Positions 41,969 to 50,636 of a DNA stretch of 64,000 bases are shown piece by piece. Each line of letters starts with the position of its first letter. The stretch's first letter is position 1. This DNA comes from Bacteroidota bacterium. GTDB lineage: Bacteria > Bacteroidota > Bacteroidia > Chitinophagales > Chitinophagaceae. The stretch is taken from positions 1-64,000 of the forward strand of contig JAKQJG010000222.1 of the NCBI GenBank assembly GCA_029561305.1, in the 5' to 3' direction. Position numbers and translations under genes: made by a program. The notes under the pieces are model-generated. The model made no database searches. It was not told where the DNA came from and saw nothing but the letters and a program-made list of their open reading frames with translations.

Positions 41969-42962
41969 CCTGGAAGATCATCTCTTCATCCAGTTTTATT
42001 AATTGCTCTGCGGTAGTTTCCGGTTTTTTTTCCATGTATTTTTTTACAATTTGCCAGCCGGTATAGGAACCAATATTACCTGGGGCACCTTCGCCCAGTT
42101 CATCAGTTTTAGGTCCCTCTTCAATATATCGTTTTAGAATATTTTTATCAATAGCCTGCAGCAGGTTGGCCTTTACAAACATATCCCATATGCGGCTTTC
42201 ATTTTTATCACAGTCTTTCATTTGTTGTTCCGTATAACCAATCAGCCGGTAGTCTGCAGTTCCAGGTAAAAACTTTTTTAAAATGTACAGGCGTTTTCCT
42301 TTAGCCACCATCTGGTTTACCAATGTTTTATCGCTTTCTGTTTCGGGATAAATATCATTCAATGCCTGCTTTGCGATATTGACAGGAATATGATCCGGTT
42401 CAAAAGTTCTGCTGATATATTCAGGATAAATAGCCTGTACCAGCGCCGTTTTATAAACAGGGTTGTCTTTACCCAAATGATAATGCAAACCGACGATAAC
42501 AGCACTGTCACCAATGCCATCGCCTTCTCCGTCTGCAGGGCCAATATAGGTCACGATCTTTCCTGGTACTTTATATTTTGGGAAATAATACTTCACATAC
42601 TGCATGGTCTTTTCTATATCTTTCTCGTAGGTAGAAAAATCGTTGAAGATCTTTTGGGCATCGGCATAAACGCTGCGGTAACTGTTCACAAACAAGTTCA
42701 CATAAGCCGCCGTGGTATCTGCCGGCCATTTAGGATCTGCGCCCAAAACCTGGTAAATAAAAATATTGGTAAAGGCAGGGTCGGTGCTTTGCAGCTGCTG
42801 CAGGTAACTGGTAAGGGATGTGGTGGTGGTATCAAATAATTTTTTATCAAAACGCTCTGTTACCAGGTCAATTTTTATATGAGAAACATCGGGCGCTTTA
42901 TCCGCATCGCAGGAAAATAAAAACAGGCTGACAATGCTGGCAACAATAAATAGCTTCCTCAT
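41949..42962 (-). CDS. gldB: gliding motility lipoprotein GldB
   Basis: Lipoprotein of 337 aa. MRKLFIVASIVSLFLFSCD is a signal with lipobox Cys18. The body matches GldB: KIDLVTERFDKKLF, IFIYQVLGADP, AVIVGLHYHLGKDNP, and near the end GAPGNIGSYTGWQIVKKYM. GldB is needed for gliding and, in F. johnsoniae, for T9SS function. It is divergent from nadE, a neighbourhood also known in flavobacteria. Its last codons (EAKYKP) are duplicated in the 117-bp repeat downstream. The partner gldC is not visible here. Confidence 0.9.
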   Translation of the reverse strand: MRKLFIVASIVSLFLFSCDADKAPDVSHIKIDLVTERFDKKLFDTTTTSLTSYLQQLQSTDPAFTNIFIYQVLGADPKWPADTTAAYVNLFVNSYRSVYADAQKIFNDFSTYEKDIEKTMQYVKYYFPKYKVPGKIVTYIGPADGEGDGIGDSAVIVGLHYHLGKDNPVYKTALVQAIYPEYISRTFEPDHIPVNIAKQALNDIYPETESDKTLVNQMVAKGKRLYILKKFLPGTADYRLIGYTEQQMKDCDKNESRIWDMFVKANLLQAIDKNILKRYIEEGPKTDELGEGAPGNIGSYTGWQIVKKYMEKKPETTAEQLIKLDEEMIFQEAKYKP

Positions 42963-43023
42963 TAAATATGCTTTTTTAATTTTTACCTTTACAAATAATC
43001 CTGCAAATATACAGGCACAGTTT

Positions 43024-44706
43024 ATGAAAATATTTTTAGCGCAGCAGAACTATCATATCGGCAACTTTGAAAGTAATACAGAAAAGATCATTCATGCCAT
43101 AAACCTTGCCAAAGCAGAAGCGGCCGACATCGTTGTCTTCAGCGAACTGAGCGTTTGTGGTTATCCACCAAGAGATTTTTTGGAGTTCAATGATTTTATC
43201 GAGAAGAGCTATGCTGCCATTGATACAATAAAGGAACATGCTGCAGATATTGCGGTGATCGTGGGTGGGCCAGACAGGAACCATATCAAGGAAGGAAAGG
43301 ATCTTTTTAATGCAGCCTTCTTCTTATACAACAAAGAAATAAAAGCGGTGGCACATAAAACGCTGTTACCTACTTATGATGTGTTTGATGAGTACCGCTA
43401 TTTTGAGCCGGCTTATGAATGGAACGTGATTGAACACAAAGGAAAAAGAATTGCATTAACTGTTTGTGAAGATATCTGGAACCTCGGTGATAATCCCATT
43501 TACAGGGTGTGCCCTATGGACAAACTGATGGAGCAGCATCCCGATATGATGATCAATATTTCTGCTTCACCCTTTGATTATACACACGATGAAGACAGGA
43601 AGGCAACGATAAAAGCCAATGTATTGAAGTACAAGTTGCCGATGTTCTATTGTAATTGTGTTGGTAGCCAAACGGAGATTGTTTTTGATGGTGCTTCATT
43701 GGTGTTTGATAAGGACGCCAATCTCTGTGGTCAATTGCCCTCCTTTGAAACCGGGTACAAAAGTTTTGTTTTGAATGATAACGGTACCATTGACGGACCT
43801 GTGATTGAACCTGCCGGCAGGGTGCCAGGAAAAGAACTGGTTCCGGCCGGGCTGGAACAAAATTTAAATATTCACCAGGTGCATGATGCATTGGTAATGG
43901 GGATTAGAGATTATTTTACCAAGATGGGTTTTAGCAAAGCCATCATTGGCAGCAGTGGTGGGATAGACAGCGCCGTTACCATTGCTTTAGCCAGCCGTGC
44001 GCTGGGTGCAGAAAATGTAAGGGCTGTTTTAATGCCATCACAATATTCCACCGGTCATAGTGTAAGCGATGCAGAACAGCTGAGTAAAAACATGGGCAAT
44101 CCGTATGACATCATCCCAATTAAAAACATCTACGATCGTTTTTTACAGGAACTGCAACCCATTTTCAACAACCTGCCCTTTAGTGTGGCTGAAGAAAATA
44201 TTCAAAGCCGTACAAGAGGGAATTTATTAATGGCCATAGCCAATAAATTTGGATATATTCTATTAAATACTTCTAATAAAAGTGAACTGGCAACTGGCTA
44301 CGGAACACTGTATGGTGATATGGCCGGCGGAATTGGGGTATTGGGAGATTGTTACAAACTGCAGGTGTATGCCCTGGCAAATTATATCAACAGGCAGGGG
44401 GAAATCATCCCAAACAATATCATTACCAAAGCACCTTCGGCAGAATTAAGACCCGGTCAGAAAGATTCTGATTCATTGCCCGATTATGATGTTCTTGATA
44501 AAATATTGTATCAATACATTGAAAGAAGACAGGGTCCGGGTGAAATAAAGATGCAGGGATTTGATGCAGCACTGGTAGACAGGGTATTAAAGATGGTGAA
44601 TGTAAATGAGTACAAACGAAACCAGTTTTGTCCAATCATCCGCATTTCTCCCAAAGCATTTGGTGTAGGACGGAGGGTTCCGATTGTCGGGAAATACCTT
44701 AGCTGA
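43024..44706 (+). CDS. nadE: NAD synthase, glutamine-hydrolysing
   Basis: Two-domain enzyme of 560 aa. The N-terminal nitrilase-type glutaminase has the triad Glu41 (FSELSVCG), Lys112 (HKTLLP) and Cys148 (LTVCEDIW). The C-terminal synthetase has the ATP pyrophosphatase loop GSSGGIDSAVTIALASRALG and later STGHSVSDAEQL, KSELATGYGTLYGDMAGG. It forms NAD from deamido-NAD using glutamine nitrogen. I start at the ATG at 43024 (MKIFLAQQNYHIG). A 30-residue longer frame overlaps the gldB 5' end and is unlikely. Together with nadC it covers two late steps of NAD synthesis. Confidence 0.95.
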   Translation: MKIFLAQQNYHIGNFESNTEKIIHAINLAKAEAADIVVFSELSVCGYPPRDFLEFNDFIEKSYAAIDTIKEHAADIAVIVGGPDRNHIKEGKDLFNAAFFLYNKEIKAVAHKTLLPTYDVFDEYRYFEPAYEWNVIEHKGKRIALTVCEDIWNLGDNPIYRVCPMDKLMEQHPDMMINISASPFDYTHDEDRKATIKANVLKYKLPMFYCNCVGSQTEIVFDGASLVFDKDANLCGQLPSFETGYKSFVLNDNGTIDGPVIEPAGRVPGKELVPAGLEQNLNIHQVHDALVMGIRDYFTKMGFSKAIIGSSGGIDSAVTIALASRALGAENVRAVLMPSQYSTGHSVSDAEQLSKNMGNPYDIIPIKNIYDRFLQELQPIFNNLPFSVAEENIQSRTRGNLLMAIANKFGYILLNTSNKSELATGYGTLYGDMAGGIGVLGDCYKLQVYALANYINRQGEIIPNNIITKAPSAELRPGQKDSDSLPDYDVLDKILYQYIERRQGPGEIKMQGFDAALVDRVLKMVNVNEYKRNQFCPIIRISPKAFGVGRRVPIVGKYLS

Positions 44707-44865
44707 TTGAATATCATCTTAAAAAATTCAGGAATATCCATTTAACACAATTTTTTACTGCATACACAATGCGGCAGCGTTTTTGTAAAGGCATTGTTTG
44801 TATTTTGTGAGCAATGGAATTTATTAGCCACGCTTATTTCCTTTAGAAAAGAATAAATTGAGAGT

Positions 44866-45867
44866 ATGTTACAAACAGCCGAAGATATACGCCTGCTGAA
44901 CGAAAAGATCAATAACGCCACAGGGTTTGTTACAAGGATCAATGATGAGTTAAGTAAAGTAATTGTTGGTCAGCATGGCATGATCGAAAGACTGCTGATC
45001 GGTTTGCTTAGCAACGGGCATGTATTACTGGAAGGTGTACCCGGATTGGCAAAAACACTGGCAATAAAATCGCTTTCACAGTCCATTCATGCCGGCTTTA
45101 GCAGGATACAGTTTACACCCGATCTTTTGCCTGCAGATGTGATTGGTACAATGATCTACAACCAGGCAAAGAATGAATTTTATGTTCGTAAAGGCCCCAT
45201 CTTTTCCAATTTTATTTTAGCAGATGAAATAAACAGGGCGCCGGCAAAAGTACAGAGTGCCCTGCTGGAGGCAATGCAGGAAAGACAGGTGACTATTGGT
45301 GATACAACTTATAAATTAGAAGAACCCTTCCTGGTATTGGCAACACAAAACCCCATTGAGCAGGAAGGCACTTACCCGTTACCGGAAGCACAGGTTGACA
45401 GGTTTATGCTGAAAGTAGTAATTGATTATCCCTCCAAAAGCGAAGAACAGCTCATCATCAGGCAAAATACGTTGGGACTATCTGCACCAACAATCAATCC
45501 TGTTGCATCCAGGAGTGAAATACTTACAGCAAAAGAACTGGTAAGACAGGTGTACATGGATGAAAAAGTAGAGAACTATATTCTCGACATTGTTTTTGCC
45601 ACCCGGTTTCCGGACAGGTATAATTTACAAAAACTAAAAGCGGTAATAGGCTTTGGAGGTTCGCCCAGGGCAAGTATCAATTTAGCACTGGCATCAAAAG
45701 CATATGCGTTTTTAAATAATCGTGGCTATGTAATTCCTGAAGATGTGAGAAGTATTTGTAAAGATGTTTTACGCCACCGCATTGGGTTAACCTATGAAGC
45801 AGAAGCAGAGAACATCAATGCGGAGCAGGTGATCAATGAAATTCTTCGGGTGGTGAATGTGCCTTAA
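44866..45867 (+). CDS. MoxR-family AAA+ ATPase
   Basis: ATPase of 333 aa, first gene of the Bat operon. Walker A is GVPGLAKT (57-64), Walker B FILADEINRAP (Asp120, Glu121), and sensor 1 lies in VLATQNPIEQEGTYPLPEAQVDRF. MoxR proteins act as chaperone-like ATPases for VWA-domain partners, which fits the downstream DUF58 and batA genes. The C-terminal lid is complete. Confidence 0.94.
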   Translation: MLQTAEDIRLLNEKINNATGFVTRINDELSKVIVGQHGMIERLLIGLLSNGHVLLEGVPGLAKTLAIKSLSQSIHAGFSRIQFTPDLLPADVIGTMIYNQAKNEFYVRKGPIFSNFILADEINRAPAKVQSALLEAMQERQVTIGDTTYKLEEPFLVLATQNPIEQEGTYPLPEAQVDRFMLKVVIDYPSKSEEQLIIRQNTLGLSAPTINPVASRSEILTAKELVRQVYMDEKVENYILDIVFATRFPDRYNLQKLKAVIGFGGSPRASINLALASKAYAFLNNRGYVIPEDVRSICKDVLRHRIGLTYEAEAENINAEQVINEILRVVNVP

Positions 45868-45888
45868 GAAAATGTTACTTAAAATAAT

Positions 45889-46070
45889 GTTTCTTGTTTC
45901 TGGTTGCTCGTTTTTTTTAATGCAGTCAGTGGATTAATTCACTACCAGCTTAAATGTAAAAAGAAAAACAAAGCTCACTTCATCAGACACTTGAAAACGA
46001 GAAACAAGTAACGAGAAACGGTTCAACAAGAAACAAGCAACGAGAAACAGTTCAACGGGAAACGTGGAAT
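45889..46070. repeat. word-like dyad and direct repeats (GAGAAACAAGTAACGAGAAAC)
   Basis: The 211-base moxR-DUF58 gap has GTTTCTTGTTTCTGGTTGC...CGTTTT on the left (45889-45914) and AAAACGAGAAACAAGTAACGAGAAAC-type words on the right (from 45995), so the two sides are inverted. The right side repeats GAAACAAG(C/T)AACGAGAAAC and GTTCAAC words two to three times. It interrupts an operon that is otherwise tight. Confidence 0.75.
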
Positions 46071-46078
46071 AAAAAAGA

Positions 46079-46948
46079 ATGCTAACAACAGAAACGATAT
46101 TAAAAAAAGTTCGTGAGCTCGAAATAAAAAGCAAAAGGCTTACTACACACTTGTTTACGGGTGAATATCATTCTGCATTCAAAGGAAAGGGAATGAGCTT
46201 CAGGGAAGTGAGGGAATACTACCCGGGAGATGATGTACGGTTTATTGACTGGAATGTGAGTGCAAGATTCAGTCATCCATTTAGCAAAGTGTTTGAAGAA
46301 GAAAGAGAGTTGTGTGTTTTTTTATTGATCGATATCAGCAACAGCAATTTGTTTGGCACCACGCTCAACCGCAAGAAAGACCTGATCACGGAAATTGGTG
46401 CAGTTCTTACTTTCAGTGCCATCAATAACAATGATAAAGTGGGCGTGATATTTTTTAGTGATAAAATGGAAAAATACATCGCTCCTAAAAAAGGCAGGCA
46501 GCATGCATTGTATATTGTAAGGGAATTACTGAGCATGGAGCCAAAGGGCAAAGGCACAAAGATGGAAGATGCCGTTAAGTTTTTTAACAAAACATCCCAC
46601 CAAAAGAGCATTGCGTTTTTGCTAAGCGATTTTACTGATTTTGAATATCAAAGTGATTTGAAAGTTATCGGTGGAAGACATGATGTAATCGGTCTCCGTA
46701 TCTATGATAAAATGGACATGTATTTGCCAGACGCAGGTTTAATGCAGGTGGAAGACCTTGAAACCGGTCAGAAGAAATGGATCGACAGCAGTGATAAACT
46801 GGCGCAGTATAATTATCACCAGCGTTTTTTACAACAAAGCGAATTGTCTAAAAATTATTTCAGGAAAGCGGGTGCCGACCTGCTGCATATACGGACCGAT
46901 GAAGATTATGTAAAAGTGCTGCAACAATTTTTTATTAAACGAAGCTGA
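46079..46948 (+). CDS. DUF58 domain protein of the Bat operon
   Basis: Soluble protein of 289 aa with the DUF58 core FREVREYYPGDDVRFIDWNVSARF near residues 41-64, followed by a VWA-like fold (FLLIDISNSNLFG with a partial MIDAS-like DISNS). It normally works with MoxR ATPase in this conserved operon. It lies 211 bases after moxR, with an intergenic repeat between, and 18 bases before the next gene. Confidence 0.92.
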   Translation: MLTTETILKKVRELEIKSKRLTTHLFTGEYHSAFKGKGMSFREVREYYPGDDVRFIDWNVSARFSHPFSKVFEEERELCVFLLIDISNSNLFGTTLNRKKDLITEIGAVLTFSAINNNDKVGVIFFSDKMEKYIAPKKGRQHALYIVRELLSMEPKGKGTKMEDAVKFFNKTSHQKSIAFLLSDFTDFEYQSDLKVIGGRHDVIGLRIYDKMDMYLPDAGLMQVEDLETGQKKWIDSSDKLAQYNYHQRFLQQSELSKNYFRKAGADLLHIRTDEDYVKVLQQFFIKRS

Positions 46949-46966
46949 AGCAAAGGTTAACAGGCG

Positions 46967-47920
46967 ATGGGAATAACAATCCGGAAAATAGCGTTGGCAT
47001 TTGTATTTTGCTTCAGCAGTTTCGTTGCACTCCTGGCACAGCCAACCGTTAAAACAACTGTTGATAAGAAAGGTATTTTAATCGGGCAGCAGGTAAACCT
47101 GCAGGTAGTTGCCGATATTCCCCGCCAGGATTTTTTTGTAAAATGGCTGACGGTTCCCGAAACAATGCCGCATTTTGACCTGGTGGGAAAAACAAAGATC
47201 GATTCTGTTTTCGACAATCAAAAACTGGTAAAGCTTTCCCAAACCTTTACATTCACCAGTTTTGATTCGGGCAAATGGACGCTGCCTTCTTTTGAAATTC
47301 ATTTCAACCCATCTACTGGCGGTGAACCCTTTAATTTTTTAACGGATACCTTTTCAATTGATGTTTCATACCGGGCCGACAGCACAATGCTGTTGAAGGA
47401 TATAAAAGATATCCGGGAAGCAGCTTCCCTTTCAACCTTACAGTTTTGGCTGGTATTGGTAATTGGAATGATCCTATTGGCACTTTTGGCATGGCTGATC
47501 TATGGCCTTATTAAAAAGAATCAAAAGAAGAACGCTGTTGCACAAAAATCCTTGTCGCCTTATCAGTATGCAATCATAGAGCTCGATAAATTAAAACAGC
47601 TGAATCTTGCGGAGACAACGGCTGTAAAAATGTTTCATACAAGGCTCACGGAAATTTTAAAAACCTACCTTTCTTCCATTCATGGTGAGTATTGTATCAG
47701 CAGCACCACGGCTGAAGTATTGATCTTGCTTAATCAGAAGTCACTGGACAGGATAATGATTTCAAAAACTGCAGAAGCCCTGCGCCGCAGCGACGCAGCC
47801 AAATTTGCAAAGTATATTCCCTTGCAGGAAGAGAATGACCAAAGCTGGCTCACAGTAAAACAGGTAATAGAATTGACAGAACAACTACAAATTAAAAAGG
47901 AAGAAAAAAGTGGTACTTGA
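46967..47920 (+). CDS. Bat-operon membrane protein (BatD/DUF4381-like)
   Basis: Protein of 317 aa: signal-like N-terminus (to AQPTVK, about residue 26), a short extracytoplasmic beta domain that resembles one BatD module (TVDKKGILIGQQVNLQVVAD), a membrane helix near 155-176 (FWLVLVIGMILLALLAWLIYG), and a cytoplasmic helical domain. This is the usual third member of Bacteroidota moxR-DUF58 operons. It overlaps batA by 11 bases, so translation is likely coupled. Confidence 0.75.
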   Translation: MGITIRKIALAFVFCFSSFVALLAQPTVKTTVDKKGILIGQQVNLQVVADIPRQDFFVKWLTVPETMPHFDLVGKTKIDSVFDNQKLVKLSQTFTFTSFDSGKWTLPSFEIHFNPSTGGEPFNFLTDTFSIDVSYRADSTMLLKDIKDIREAASLSTLQFWLVLVIGMILLALLAWLIYGLIKKNQKKNAVAQKSLSPYQYAIIELDKLKQLNLAETTAVKMFHTRLTEILKTYLSSIHGEYCISSTTAEVLILLNQKSLDRIMISKTAEALRRSDAAKFAKYIPLQEENDQSWLTVKQVIELTEQLQIKKEEKSGT

Positions 47921-48848
47921 TTATTTTAATAATATTGACTTTGGGCAGCCGCTGTTTTTCTTCCTGGGTTTGCTTTTGCCCTTAATGATCTTTTGGTATT
48001 TGAAAAATAGCAACAGGCAGAGTGCGGCTGTAAAAGTGTCTTCTTCCAAAAGTTTTTTTAAGCTGAATAACTGGAAGACCTCGTTTAGGCACCTGCCCTT
48101 TATCCTGAGGTTGCTGGCAGTTGCATTTATTATTACAGCACTTGCCAGGCCGCAAACAAAAACCGAACAACAGCAAACAGAAGGGGAGGGAATTGATATA
48201 GTACTGTGCATTGACGTTAGTGGAAGTATGACGGCACAGGATTTAATTCCCAACCGTATGGAAGCGGCAAAAAAAGTGGCGTCCGATTTTATTGACCGGA
48301 GAGCAGCAGACAGGATTGCGATCGTTATTTTTTCGGGAGAAAGTTTTACTCAATGTCCGCTTACAACAGATAAGGTTGTGTTGCATGCGGCTGTTTCAAC
48401 TATACGAAACGGTTTATTGCAGGACGGGACTGCCATAGGAGACGGCCTTGCTACCAGTGTAGACCGGCTTCGCAGCAGCAAATCAAAAAGCAGGGTTGTG
48501 ATACTATTAACCGATGGGGAAAATAACGGAGGATTGATAGGTCCTGATAATGCAAAAGAAATCGCCAAGGCCTTTGGAATAAAAGTTTATACTATCGGCG
48601 TGGGCGCCATAGATGAAATACTCCTGACGGCTATTGCCAGTGAAACAGGCGGTAAATATTTCAGAGCAAAAGACAATAGCAGCCTGGAGAATATTTATAA
48701 AGAAATTGACGGACTGGAGAAATCAAAAGTAGAGATAGCCACGCTTACAAGATATGGCGAAAAATTTTTCCCTTTGGTATTGATAGCCCTTGGTTTGATC
48801 TTGCTGGAAATGTTGCTGAGGTTTACAGTGTTAAAGAAATTTCCGTAA
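47910..48848 (+). CDS. batA: BatA-like VWA-domain membrane protein
   Basis: Protein of 312 aa. Two N-terminal helices (about 14-31 and 62-79) precede a von Willebrand factor A domain with the MIDAS motif CIDVSGSM (Asp102, Ser104, Ser106) and LLTDGENNGG. A C-terminal helix lies near 289-306. BatA binds metal through the MIDAS and is part of the aerotolerance complex. The expected batB and batC genes do not follow. Next comes rsgA. A batD-like gene is found at 6784. Confidence 0.9.
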   Translation: MVLDYFNNIDFGQPLFFFLGLLLPLMIFWYLKNSNRQSAAVKVSSSKSFFKLNNWKTSFRHLPFILRLLAVAFIITALARPQTKTEQQQTEGEGIDIVLCIDVSGSMTAQDLIPNRMEAAKKVASDFIDRRAADRIAIVIFSGESFTQCPLTTDKVVLHAAVSTIRNGLLQDGTAIGDGLATSVDRLRSSKSKSRVVILLTDGENNGGLIGPDNAKEIAKAFGIKVYTIGVGAIDEILLTAIASETGGKYFRAKDNSSLENIYKEIDGLEKSKVEIATLTRYGEKFFPLVLIALGLILLEMLLRFTVLKKFP

Positions 48849-48965
48849 GTAAGTCAAACTTTTTTTTACATCTTTCCATCCCGCATTCGGGCTTGCTCAG
48901 TAATTTTTGCAGTACGTTCTTTGGCTTAGCCCAGGGCGATAATAAACTTCACTATCTTGCATCCA

Positions 48966-49892
48966 ATGAAAGCAACAGTGTATAAAAGTACGGGCAGCTG
49001 GTATATCCTGCAGAATGATGCAGGTGAAATTTTTAATGCCCGTATAAAAGGAAAGTTGAAAATTGATGGCATCACTTCCACCAACCCTGTTGCTGTTGGA
49101 GATGTAGTGATGGTAGAAATGGAGAATGAACTGGAAAGCACACTGACTATTACAGCTGTAGAGCCCAGGAGGAATTATATCACCCGAACTTCACCGCACA
49201 ATAAAAACCAGCACCATATCATTGCTTCCAATCTTGATCAGTCTTTGTTATTTGCAACGCTCAAAGATCCAAAAACTTCTACGGGTTTTATTGACCGCTT
49301 TTTAATTACTTCCGAAGCATATCATATTCCTTCAATCATTGTATTTAATAAAATTGATCTCTATAAAAAGAAAGAGCAGGAAAAGTTTGATGAAGTAAAG
49401 GACACTTATGAAGCGGCGGGTTACAAAGTAATGGGTATGAGCATTACTACAAATGAAGGTGTGGAAGAAGTAAAGGCTTTGCTAAAAGACAGAACGACTT
49501 TATTAAGTGGTCATTCTGGTGTTGGTAAATCTTCTTTTATCAATACTATTTTCCCGGAATTGGCTTTGCGTACGCAGGATGTAAGCGGATGGAGCGGCAA
49601 AGGTTTACATACTACCACATTTGCCGAAATGTTTAACCTGGATTTTGGCGGAAGGGTAATAGATACGCCAGGTATAAGAGAGCTGGGTTTGGTTGATATT
49701 TCCAAACAGGAACTAAGTCATTACTTTCCCGAAATGCGGTTAATAATAAATGATTGCCAGTTCAACAATTGCCTGCACATGAATGAACCGGACTGTGCTG
49801 TAAAAAAAGCGGTTGAAGAGGGCAATATTCACCTGGAACGCTACATTAGTTATTGTAACATCCTCGACAAGATTGAAGAAAAAAAATGGTAG
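48966..49892 (+). CDS. rsgA: ribosome small subunit-dependent GTPase A
   Basis: Circularly permuted GTPase of 308 aa that aids late 30S subunit maturation. An N-terminal OB fold (about 1-65) precedes the GTPase domain with G4 FNKIDLY, G1 GHSGVGKSSFINT and G3 DTPGIRE in permuted order. A zinc knuckle C-x4-C-x-H-x5-C (CQFNNCLHMNEPDC) follows. I start at the ATG at 48966. A TTG three codons upstream is also open but less likely. It follows batA by 117 bases. Confidence 0.94.
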   Translation: MKATVYKSTGSWYILQNDAGEIFNARIKGKLKIDGITSTNPVAVGDVVMVEMENELESTLTITAVEPRRNYITRTSPHNKNQHHIIASNLDQSLLFATLKDPKTSTGFIDRFLITSEAYHIPSIIVFNKIDLYKKKEQEKFDEVKDTYEAAGYKVMGMSITTNEGVEEVKALLKDRTTLLSGHSGVGKSSFINTIFPELALRTQDVSGWSGKGLHTTTFAEMFNLDFGGRVIDTPGIRELGLVDISKQELSHYFPEMRLIINDCQFNNCLHMNEPDCAVKKAVEEGNIHLERYISYCNILDKIEEKKW

Positions 49893-49956
49893 TGCTGCCT
49901 TATTTTTCTGCCATTGAAATCAGGATTTCAATTCGAGTTCAGTCGTGGCGAAAAAA

Positions 49957-50259
49957 TTAATAGGCTCTTTTCTCCAGAAAGTGAGCCAATTCAAGCACTG
50001 CATTATTTTCCTGCTGTACATTCTTTTTATGTTGCGGAAAAATAGATACGCCATTAAAAATATTATACTGAAGCGTCAGTAGCTGATTCTTGTAGTGAAA
50101 GTCCCAATCGAGGCTTTCAGCATCATCCACCTGGTTTAAAAATCTCACCTGCAGTTCAACTGAAAGGGTGTCTGCAATAGCGTAAAATTTAGAGATACCG
50201 CAGTTATCGTCGATAACTGCTACGGTGTTGCCGTGGGGAGTTTTCAAGTGGTAGCACAT
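49957..50259 (-). CDS. conserved hypothetical protein (100 aa)
   Basis: Small soluble protein without signal or membrane segment. VIDDNCGISKFYAIADTL and VRFLNQVDDAESLDWDFHYKN suggest a compact alpha/beta domain, and LQYNIFNGVSIFP a beta hairpin. I recall similar short proteins in Chitinophagaceae but know no function. It is the downstream member of a minus-strand pair with the 60-aa lipoprotein, 100 bases apart. Confidence 0.65.
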   Translation of the reverse strand: MCYHLKTPHGNTVAVIDDNCGISKFYAIADTLSVELQVRFLNQVDDAESLDWDFHYKNQLLTLQYNIFNGVSIFPQHKKNVQQENNAVLELAHFLEKRAY

Positions 50260-50359
50260 AGTATTAGGGATTTAATAATTTCGGATTAAAACTTTTATCG
50301 GTAAAAGTTTGAAAAACTTTCTTATCCCACAATGCTGCACTACAACCTTACGCACGTTA

Positions 50360-50542
50360 TTACCTGTCGCCTTTGAACTTCGCTTTCTTGCTGGCTTTAC
50401 TGGCTTTTTCATCACCAGAAATTAATTTTTCTGCACCTACATTTCTGCCGTCAGTACCGCAACCCATTTTCTGGCTCTTTTTAAATAAAGAACAGGCGCT
50501 TAAAAAATACAGGCAGGTAACTGCTACAATTATTTTTTTCAT
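50360..50542 (-). CDS. small lipoprotein (60 aa)
   Basis: Sixty-residue lipoprotein with MKKIIVAVTCLYFLSAC as signal and lipobox (Cys17). The short mature part includes KMGCGTDGRNVGAEKLISGD and a Lys/Ala-rich basic end (KASKASKKAKFKGD). The MGC.TDGRNVGAEK word seems conserved in similar small lipoproteins of Bacteroidota. Function unknown. Confidence 0.7.
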   Translation of the reverse strand: MKKIIVAVTCLYFLSACSLFKKSQKMGCGTDGRNVGAEKLISGDEKASKASKKAKFKGDR

Positions 50543-50611
50543 GTATCGAAAATACTAAAAATTTCTAACGTTTTACTATACTAGTGCAGTTTAAAATTCT
50601 AAGGCACTTTC

Positions 50612-50636
50612 AAAGCCCCTTTAGGGGTTTTGGGGG
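50612..50636. repeat. CCCCTAAAGGGG element overlapping a stop codon
   Basis: Minus-strand reading ACCCCCAAAACCCCTAAAGGGGCTTTG. The stop TAA of the gamma-carbonic-anhydrase-like gene is the TAA inside CCCCTAAAGGGG, and the last residues (HPQNP) are coded by the element. The second copy is at 17134-17157, beside the pheS stop. Confidence 0.85.

Noticed and set aside
42934-43023. Longer NadE N-terminus
   Set aside because: It overlaps the gldB start region and adds a hydrophobic segment not expected for a cytoplasmic nitrilase domain.
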